Below, one piece after another: positions 56,012 through 64,000 of a stretch of DNA of 64,000 bases. Location: contig CM030715.1 in assembly GCA_017979445.1 (NCBI GenBank), positions 16,435,602 to 16,499,601 of the forward strand, in the 5' to 3' direction. Source of the DNA: Akebia trifoliata (taxonomy: Eukaryota > Streptophyta > Magnoliopsida > Ranunculales > Lardizabalaceae). Position 1 is the stretch's first letter; each line of letters begins with the position of its first letter. The notes beneath the pieces were generated by a model that saw nothing but the letters and a program-made list of their open reading frames with translations, was not told the origin of the DNA and ran no database searches. Made by a program: the position numbers and the translations under genes.

Positions 56012-58027
56012 TGTAGACACGTCATTTCGTCATTACGATGACCACATCTACAATGGTTTGAAGTCACCACCATTCATTTTTGTAAATGGGTGCGAATGGT
56101 CACCCGATGTGCATTTTTTAGAAAATGTGACATTTTTGGCATTTAGTGACTCTCGATGGATAGGAACTAATCGAGCCTTGAGATTCGGGGTAAGCGGCTC
56201 GGTTGGAGAAAAGGGAAGGTGTTAGGCACTCTTTTCTCCCCACTAAATAGTGGTAACCTCAACTCAACTCGGTCATTTTGATTTAAAAAATATGAAAAAT
56301 AAAATGCCACGTGTTGTGCATTTGTACCCTAAATAGGGATTTATTTTTTCTTTGATTATAGGATCATCCCATTGAAGGGGATGATCCTTATAAACCTTTG
56401 CCTTGAGAAGAGAGGAGGGGGATGATAAAAGAGGGAAGGGGAGAGGGTGTAGAAGAGATGAGGATTATTTTTGTTGCACCCACCTTGTATCTTCTTTATT
56501 CTTTTCTTCTTCTTCATTGAGTCTTCTTGAGTCCTTAGTATTTTAAGAAAATACAACTCTTTTTTGGTTGAAAGAGTAGAGAAGAGATGATGAGAAAGAT
56601 GAGTGTAGTATGTGATTTTTTTTTGTGAGACTTGGGGAGGATTAGTATGAGGGAATTGATAAGATTTTTTTTTTTAGTGAGAAGGGTAATAGTTGTTAGT
56701 AAAGAGAGAGTTGGGGAGAAATTTTGTAGTGAAAGTTGGGGGCCATTTTTGGGAAGAGGAGGAAGGTATTTATAGATTTTGAGGAGTTATTTTAGGGATA
56801 TAATGGGTGAAGTGAAGAAAAATGATAGAATGGTTATGAGTTTGAGAGAGAAGTGGGTGTAATTTAGAGGAGATTGGAGGGTATTTAGGTAAGGGGGGTT
56901 AAATGGGTGAGTTTTGACCCAAATGGTTTGGATCCTACCCAACCCATTTGGGTGGAGTGTTTGGTGAGGTGAGTTTAAAATAGTGGTTGTGATTAAATGG
57001 TATTTGATTTAAGAGAATAGAGGATTTAAAGAGGTGGTTGATGATATATTTTGGAAGTGTGAGGGAGATGATGCCATGTGTCAAAGTGGGTGGAAATGAA
57101 GGGTTGAGATAGGTTGATGGGAGATGTTGAGTGTTTGACTTGAGAGGATGGTGTAGGTTTAGGTTGTAGATGTGGGTTTTGTAGGGAATGATGAGGGTAG
57201 ATTAGGGGATGTATAGGTTAGGGGTGTGGGTAGATGTGTTTGATTTGAGAGAAAAGGTGATGGGTTGATGTGTGGGTAGATGGGATTTAAAGCAAATTAA
57301 TGGGGTAGGTAGTTGGGTGAGGGAGGTGAGATGGGGTGATGACATGTGTCATCTTTGATTATCAAGATGGTGATTGGTTGATGGGTTAGGGTTGTGGGTT
57401 GGATATGAATTCGATATGGATTTGGGCTTAGGGGCTTTGGAGTATTTTAGGCTTGGGTTATGAAATGATTTCAGATTTTAGGAATTGGTTGGGGGTTATT
57501 TTAGAATGGATTTTGAGGGTGTAGGTTGGTTTTAGATTTTAGGTGATATGGGATTGATTTTAGGTTAGGGGTAAGGTGAGAAATTAATTTAGGAAAGTGT
57601 TGAGGGTTTGTGGGCATTAGGTAGGCCTATGGTTTTTGCGGATTTGGAGGTGGAGCGGTGGTAGTAGAGAAGGGGTAGGCATCCCAAGTCTCACATTTAT
57701 TAATTTTTTTGAGATTTTTGAATTTTTTGAATTAATCAAAATGTCACGTGTTTGGCAAATCGGGCTTTTTAGGCCCGTTGGTGAACTTTATCGAAAATTT
57801 GATGTTTTTTATTTTGGAAGCGGAGCGGTGAATATTGGGAAAGCGTAAGGTAGGCCGAGTCCTTTTGGTGGCCTCCTAATCCATTGAGAGGTCTTAGGGG
57901 CCTCGGTTTGGTCAAAATGTCACTTTTCAATGACTTTGGCCCTTAAGGCCCGTTGGCCCATTTATTTGGAAAATCTGTATTTTTGGGCCTTTTTGATTAG
58001 TGGCCCGTTCAAATTCGGGTGTCTACA
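56012..58027 (-). repeat. 3' LTR of element D (2.0 kb)
   Basis: TGTAGACACGTC ... GGGTGTCTACA. A divergent relative of the B and C LTRs, sharing the GTCACCACCATTC and GGGTG.GAATGG.CACCCGA stretch near the outer end. The minus-strand GAAGGACAGC tract at 58028 follows. Confidence 0.8.
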
Positions 58028-58474
58028 GCTGTCCTTCTTTTTAGGAATTGCTTGCAAAGAACTGCAAAGAATAGACTAAACCCTTATTTGTACGGGAAAG
58101 AGAACTTAGTAAAACACGACTTCGAATTTCAGATTAAATTGATGAATTTTGTGAAAAATGGCGCCTCAAGCACGGGGTCTAACAGAGTTTTGCCTTATTA
58201 ATTCCTTGATCTTGATGGCGCGGAGCTCAATTGAGATCTTGGATTTGATGAAAATTTTATGAGTTTTGAAATCCGACTATTTCTTCGATCGTGTTTTGAC
58301 AAATTAGAGTTGAGTGCAACTCGAAAGATTTTTGAAATTCTTTTGATTTTTTTGGTTTTTTTTTTTTAATTTCCTTTTCATTGTCTTCTTTTGTTGATCT
58401 TGCTATGTTTCTATCATAAGCTTACCCTCTCAATTCATGCATTGTCCTTTGATCTTTTTAACGGTGCAAGTACT

Positions 58475-58707
58475 GAGGTTGTTAGCAGTCGCCACAAATC
58501 CAAGAGAGAGTTTTGCAGTTGGAGCATGAGCAATATGGTTGTTAACAGCTGTCATTGATCCAAGAGAGAGTTTTGCAGTTAGAGCACAAACAATATGGTT
58601 GTTAACAGTTGTCACTGATTCAAGAGAGAGTTTTGCTGTTTAGAGCACAAGCAATATGGTTGTTAACAACTGTCACTGATCCAAGAGAGAGTTTTGCAGT
58701 TGGAACT
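58475..58707. repeat. 61-bp tandem repeat, about four copies, element D
   Basis: Units contain GGTTGTTAACAGCTGTCACT and GATCCAAGAGAGAGTTTTGC. It occupies the place of the palindrome array in B and C but shares no sequence with it. Confidence 0.85.
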
Positions 58708-59584
58708 GAATCGACCAAGACCTGTTGCATCGGTGCTACTCTTTTGCAGTATCAACATACTCTTTCGCACTTCTTGATTCATTATCACACCAATATCTCT
58801 AGCTGGCATGTTATTAGTCATAACACTTGCCAGGCATTCGCATTGTCAATCTAAGGTAGCAACCCATCACTTTGTTCCCAATCCAAGGTCAGAGTTAATC
58901 AGTATTCTATATGTACTGTGAACTGCTTTGTCATCCACTTCTATATGTTAGACCCATATGATATCGGAGTGACCATTTGGCATTTCTTGGATTAACCACC
59001 CTGATGGCCTTCTTCGACACCTTGATATCGGGCTATGCACAAATGATCCAAGAAAATATTGACCACCATTCAAATCCCCTTGGCATGTTGTTTACAATAC
59101 CTTACAAATAAATTTTCTCAAATCAGAACCAGAGGTGAAGGGACTTGAAATTCTACTGTCATCACTTGAAGGGCTCCATTGTAGTTTTCTGCTACGCTTG
59201 TTGATACGACCTCAAGAGTCATCACTCTTGAAACAATGCTAGAAAGTACGGTGGACTACTAATTCACATCCATAAGGATCTCAACAAGGTTAATGTGATT
59301 CATGATAATAACGACCGTTTCTCGAGAAGCTTCTAACTTCAATCCAAATGGTTTTAGTCCAATTCCCCTCGGGAATGTTTGCATGTACTCATCTTCACTT
59401 AGAATCTCATAAGCATGATCAAGACTATGCACTCACAATGGTTTCCTTAGTTGGACCATTCTTATAAACTCTTTCATTGCTGCAACTACGAGTTCGATGA
59501 TCAATGGTTTATCTGCCTCAGTTAGCCAGGAGAGTAATCTTAGAAGGGGCTCGCTCGGGGTCCCTGCTTCCATGCCTTTGCGTT
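58708..59584. other. Unassigned segment of element D
   Basis: Moderate complexity but no long frame and no motif I recognise on either strand. It sits where the PMD and DUF7745-like genes are in B and C, and may be their decayed remains or foreign sequence. Confidence 0.4.
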
Positions 59585-59690
59585 TTGTCTACTGAGTCAT
59601 GATGCTTCGGACGCTGAAAAATTGATGATGAGTCGGGCTGCCTGGATCCGTGCTTTGTAGGAACGCCTTGACTCTTTTTTCATGATGTTT
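59585..59690 (+). pseudogene. Coiled-coil tail of the DUF7745-like antisense gene, element D
   Basis: Reads LLSHDASDAEKLMMSRAAWI and, past a stop, ERLDSF, parallel to LVSRHASDAERIIIDQAV and IKALEDRLDAYY of C. It proves D's lineage also carried this gene. Confidence 0.6.
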
Positions 59691-61091
59691 GATTAATTGC
59701 GTTGTATTAACTCTTTTTGTATTTTCTTTTCATTACAAAATGTTGAAAGATTAATGCAAAGAAAATAGGTTTTGTACTTACTTTGCCTCAGGTATATCTA
59801 ATGCTTTGAAAACTTGAAGTTTGAATAAGTCCTAGAATCTTCATCATCGGCCAAAATAGTAGTTTTTTTTTTTTTTTTGAAATTTTATTAAATATCTTTA
59901 TCAAATGAGTACGATAAATTCAAAGTTTGTAAAACCTTTGGTTGCGACGATCTTGGTGTTTTTGCCAATCACAGAGGATATAAACGTCAATTACTCTTTT
60001 GATTCCTTTAGAGTCATTCCCAGTGTCATGGTATTGGAAAACTATTTTGGGTCTCGGGATTTTGGAAAGATTTTGCCGTTCACAGTTTATACTTTTGCGG
60101 GCCAGGATTTTTTTTTTTTATAACCTTTATTGCCCTTGATGCCAATTACGATTTTCATCAGACCCGATTTCCACATTTTTACGCATTGACGTCCTTTTTG
60201 GGATTTTCATCGTGCTGATGGCTTTGATCTTGCCATAGTCTGATTTTTTTACTCATAGCGCCCTTTCAGGTTTTCACTATGCCCTTTCAGACCATGCTTG
60301 TATTTTTCTAGATTTTTCATTACAATTCTGCTCGGAGTCTCCGTGTCTTTGTGGCTTGGTGACTCAAGTTGAGCTGCAAGATCGGTGACTCTACTCTTGT
60401 AGTGGTACTCTTTCTTGAGTAATAGATCTAGATTCCCCTCTCGAGCTTACTGACGACTATTCGTGGTTCGACAACTCAAGTTGAGCTGCGAGATTGACTA
60501 CTCTACACTTCGAGTACTCTTTTTTTTTTAATATCCGATCTGGATTCCCCTCTCGAGTCTTCCAACGACTGACAAGACTTTGAGGTCCGGACCAAGTTGC
60601 AAGATCATTGGTGTTGCCACTGTCGTTATGTTGCCCTAGAACATTTCCTGATCAAAAATGACTTTAAGTAGAACGAAACGTTGGCTTAGGCTTATGGTAG
60701 TGGAAGGTTACAAAAAGGTTAAGGTCTGGGTTTTAGTTTATCTAAAGTGGAATAAACATGGGGTTCGTCTATTTTTGTTTCAGAAAAGTAATCTATGTCT
60801 CCTCCCAGCGTCTCTCGAACTTGTTTAGGCTGGAGATTTAGATCGAGCCAAGATAAAGTGTTCGAGTTTTTGACTTTCTTGATTTTTTTGTATTTTTAGC
60901 CGTTCACAGTTTATCTTCATGCGGGCCAGGAGTACTTTTGATGCTTTTGATTTTTTTTTTTCGTTTTGTAGTTGTTGACTTGCCCCAGTCTTAGGTTAAG
61001 AAATGAACGTGATGGCTCAAAAGGGTTGACTAGGGTGTGATGGTTTGTTTGGGATAATAAAAATGGCCTTTCGTCATCTCAGGGTCAGGTC
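59691..61091. other. Spacer between antisense-gene tail and integrase, element D
   Basis: No gene. Contains a divergent duplication of about 125 bp (60360-60590: TCAAGTTGAGCTGC.AGAT, GATTCCCCTCTCGAG) and T-rich runs. Confidence 0.55.
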
Positions 61092-62183
61092 TTAAGCGTA
61101 ATATTTCTTAACAGTGTCAGCATTGATCGGTTGCGGGAAGACTTGTCCGTCAATTTCTGTGAGAATCAGAGCTCCTCTCGTCATTACCTTCTGTACGATG
61201 AATGGTCCCTCATAGTTTGGTCTGAACTTTCCTCTGGCGTCTTCTTGAATTGGCAGAATCTTCTTTAAGACCAGGTCTCCTGGCGAGAAATCCCTAGGCT
61301 TAACTTTCTTGTTATAGGCACGAGCTATTCGTCGTTGATAGATTTGTCCATGGCAAATGGCTGCAAGGCGTTTCTCTTCAATTAGATTCAACTGATCGAA
61401 TCGAGCTTGAATCCATTCAGTCTCATCTAACTCTGCTTCTTTTAAGATTCGGAGGGAGGGAATCTCAACCTCTACGGGTAAGACTGCTTCCATTCCGTAG
61501 ACCAATGAATACGGAGTTGCCTCAGTCGAAGTTCTGAACGAGGTTCGGTAGGCATGTAATGCAAAGGGCAACATGTAGTGCCAATCTTTGTATGTAACTA
61601 CCATCTTCTCGATTATTTTCTTGATGTTCTTGTTGGCTGCCTCGACTGCTCCATTCATCTTAGGTCTGTAGGGCACAGAGTTGTGATGGGTGATCTGGAA
61701 GTCTTCGCACATTTTGATCATATCTTTGTTCTTGAAGTTCTTAGCATTGTCAGTTACCAATCCGCTTGGAAGTCCATACCTGCAAATGATGTTGTTCTTG
61801 ACAAACTTCATGACGTTGCTTTTGGTGACATTGGCATATGATGCAGCTTCTACCCATTTTGTGAAGTAATCGATAGCGACTAGGATAAAACGATGCCCAT
61901 TTGCAGCTTTTGGCGAGATCTGCCCAATGACGTCCATGCCCCAGAGTGAGAAGGGCCAAGGAGTGGTCATATTATGTAGTTCTGAAGGTGGGGCATTAAT
62001 CTTGTTGGCGTAGATCTGACATAGATGACATTTGCGGACATGTTGATAACAGTCACTCCCCATTGTGGACCAATAGTATCCCATCCTCATGATCTTCTTA
62101 GCAAGCATATGACCATTCATGTGAGGTCCGCAAACTTCCCCATGTACAGTCTCAATTAGTCGTTTCGCTTCTGTTTCTGCCAC
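61092..62183 (-). CDS. Integrase of element D (open frame)
   Basis: A continuous frame covers the complete integrase: the HHCC finger (HGEVCGPHMNGH, CHLCQ), the D-D-E core (GMDVIGQI, LVTDNAKNF, NGAVEAANKN), the conserved YGMEAVLPVEVEIPSLRIL, YQRRIARAYNKKVKPRDFSP and a C-terminal YEGPFIV (GPY/F-type) module, ending VKKYYA. It joins copied element DNA to chromosomal DNA. It is part of the Gag-Pol polyprotein, so its first Met (62183) is not a true start: upstream pol is linked through FFLSNGILYKKSHHEI with one stop codon at about 62244. Confidence 0.92.
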   Translation of the reverse strand: MAETEAKRLIETVHGEVCGPHMNGHMLAKKIMRMGYYWSTMGSDCYQHVRKCHLCQIYANKINAPPSELHNMTTPWPFSLWGMDVIGQISPKAANGHRFILVAIDYFTKWVEAASYANVTKSNVMKFVKNNIICRYGLPSGLVTDNAKNFKNKDMIKMCEDFQITHHNSVPYRPKMNGAVEAANKNIKKIIEKMVVTYKDWHYMLPFALHAYRTSFRTSTEATPYSLVYGMEAVLPVEVEIPSLRILKEAELDETEWIQARFDQLNLIEEKRLAAICHGQIYQRRIARAYNKKVKPRDFSPGDLVLKKILPIQEDARGKFRPNYEGPFIVQKVMTRGALILTEIDGQVFPQPINADTVKKYYA

Positions 62184-62359
62184 ACACTTAAGTAAGATCT
62201 CATGGTGCGACTTCTTGTACAGAATACCGTTGCTTAAGAAAAATTATCCTGCTAGCTTCTGAATGGTCCTTCTATCATTTGGCGTTGCGTCTGAGGGGAG
62301 CGTTCGATCTTCAAGATATGCCTTGATGTCAGAATACCATGGCTTTTCTTCAACTTCTT

Positions 62360-62999
62360 CTACTTCGACGGGTAAGCAATAGGCTGGCTCATCTTGAATT
62401 CCAATCTCAATAGGGTCGATATTAAGTCTTCCGAGATGTTGATCATAGAGGCCAGTGTAGCTAGTGCATCTGCAAACTGATTCTTAGCTCTCGGCATGTA
62501 CGTGAATGAAATCCTATCAAAGCGCGAGCTTAGTTCTTCCAGATACTCGTGGTAAGGGACCAGTCTCTGCTCTCGGGTCTTCCATTCTCCAGTCGTTTGA
62601 TAGACTACTAAGCTTGAATATCCGAAAACATCGATTTCATCTACCTCGAGATCCAGTGCTGCCTTCAACCCTGCTATGCATGCTTCGTATTCAGCCTCGT
62701 TGTTGGAACATTGAAATTTTAGTTTGATTACGATTGGCACGTGGGATCCATCTGGCTTGATCAGAACTGCCCCTATTCTGTTTCCTTTCTGATTGGCTGC
62801 TCCATCGAAGTATATTTTCCAGCCTGATTCATCATTATCGTCTTCAACCTCAGTGATCAGTATGGCTTCATCAGGAAAGTTTGTTTTTAATGGCTCGTAG
62901 TCAGGCAACAGGTGCTCGGCTAGGTGGTCGACGATTGCTTGTCCTTTGATGGCTTTTTGAGTGACATAGGTGATGTCAAACTTAGATAATAATAGTTAT
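62360..62999 (-). CDS. Archaeal-type RNase H of element D
   Basis: WKIYFDGAANQKGNRIGAVL carries the first catalytic Asp (usual motif FDGA), NNEAEYEACIAGLKAALDLE the Glu, VFGYSSLVVYQ the place of the second Asp (Tyr-Ser here instead of the usual DS), and NQFADALATLASM the last Asp. The archaeal-type arrangement is characteristic of Tat elements. Loss of the central Asp (GYSS for G.DS) suggests reduced or no activity. The frame is open, but it is preceded by a TGG-to-TGA stop at 62998. Confidence 0.85.
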
Positions 63000-64000
63000 C
63001 ATTTTGCAGTGCGACCTGTTAATGCTGGTTTCTCGAATAGGTATTTCAGGGGGTCCATCCTTGCTATTAGCATAGTCGAGTAACTCAACAAATAGTGACG
63101 TAGTCGTTGAGATGCCCAGACTAATGCGCAGCAAGTCTTCTCAAGCGATGAATATTTTGCTTCGTACTCGATAAATTTCTTGCTGAGATAGTAGATGGCC
63201 TGTTCTTTCTGTCCCGATTCATTGTGTTGCCCTAGCACACACCCCATTGATGTTTCTTGCACCGAGATGTACATCAGCAAAGGTCGCCCTAGAGTAGGAG
63301 GGACTAGTACTGGTGGATTGAGCAGATATTACTTAATCTTGTCGAACGCTTCCTGACAGTCATTGTTCCACTTCTTTGGCGTGTCTTTCCTTAGTAGCTT
63401 GAAGACTGGCTCATAGATAGGCGTAAGCTGAGCAATGAAACGGCTAATATACTGTATCCTCCCCAAGAATGCCCGAACATCTCTCTCTGAAAATGGGTAC
63501 TTTCATCTCGAGGATATACTTGGTTTTTGCCGGATCTATCTCGATGCCACTTCTACTAACGATGAAACCCAGTAGTTTGTCCGATGTTGCCCCGAATACA
63601 CATTTTGCAGGATTTAGCCTTAAACTGTATTTCCTCAGCCTGTCGAACAACTTTTTTAAATTTACCAGATGATCTTCTTCAATGTCGGATTTAGCAATCA
63701 TGTCGTCTACGTAGACCTCCATTTCCTTGTGGATCATATCGTGGAATAGTGCGGTCATTGCCCGTTGGTAAGTCGCCCCTACGTTCTTCAATCCGAATGG
63801 CATGACTTTATAGTGGAAAGTACCCCATGGTGTGATAAATGCAGTCTTTTCCTGGTCTTCTTCCGCCATTTTTATCTGGTTATAGCCTGAAAAGCCGTCC
63901 ATGAACGAGAACATGCCATGCCCTGCCGTACTATCGACTAGAGTGTCGATGTGTGGAAGTGGGAAATCATCCTTAGGACTGGCCTTGTTCAGGTCCCGAT
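63000..64000 (-). pseudogene. Reverse transcriptase and connection of element D, cut by the window edge
   Basis: From the edge: FSFMDGFSGYNQIKMAEEDQ, GTFHYKVMPFGLKNVGATYQ, EVYVDDMIAKSDIEEDHLVN (YVDD catalytic motif) and LRLNPAKCVFGATSDKLLGF, a frameshift at about 63490, then LLNPPVLVPPTLG after a stop at about 63330, and YLSKKFIEYEAKYSSLEKTC. RT N-terminus and gag lie beyond the window. Confidence 0.9.

Larger units (their letters stand above)
56012..64000 (-). mobile_element. Element D, Tat group, best-preserved pol, runs off the window
   Basis: 3' LTR at the left, then polypurine tract, tandem repeat, antisense-gene remnant, spacer, integrase, RNase H and RT on the minus strand. The pol is clearly the same family as B's. 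Confidence 0.85.

Overview
This is nuclear DNA from a land plant, most likely an angiosperm with a large, repeat-rich genome; the sequence does not let me name the species. Evidence: plant Ty3/gypsy (Tat/Ogre/Retand-type and chromovirus) retrotransposons nested in one another, plant mobile domain (PMD) genes, a plant-type complex I subunit gene with a GT-AG intron, and long AT-rich LTRs. There are no rRNA, tRNA, CRISPR or bacterial features.

Layout. At 1-1275 lie the end of a minus-strand LTR and the truncated LTR, primer site and leader of an Ogre-like element (F). At about 1276-6355 is the only host-like island. It holds a hypothetical ORF and a small two-exon gene for the mitochondrial complex I subunit NDUFB2, whose intron contains a chromovirus (H). 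Element A (6356-26216, minus strand, Retand-like) has both LTRs and a perfect 5-bp target duplication. Its integrase is split by element B (10654-20370, minus), and its right LTR is split by a 987-bp hAT-type element (24997-25983). A short host flank is followed by a second Ogre-like body (26541-33650, plus). Element C (33651 to at least 54464, minus) was inserted into the LTR of that body. C's gag is split by element E (41367-53084, plus, complete with two LTRs), and its 5' side is cut by LTR G (54465-56011). G is in turn cut by element D (56012 to the window edge, minus), which has the best-preserved integrase, RNase H and RT.

The most unusual content is in the minus-strand Tat elements B, C and (as a remnant) D. 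Between pol and the 3' LTR they carry genes on the opposite strand: a PMD gene that keeps GT-AG introns, then a second gene resembling the retroelement-associated DUF7745 family with a coiled-coil tail. In B and C, each of these genes is preceded by an array of 4-6 copies of a 21-bp palindrome (ATCCGTTTT, 3-bp centre, AAAACGGAT) spaced almost exactly 38 bp apart. The arrays sit where promoters would be. I could not match them to a described feature, and they are my main candidate for something new. Element A carries a different antisense gene in the same position.

Frameshifts, stops and internal deletions are everywhere in the element genes, so nearly all are pseudogenes. NDUFB2 is the exception: its two exons join in frame with no stop. 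All family assignments come from reading the translated sequence, without database searches.
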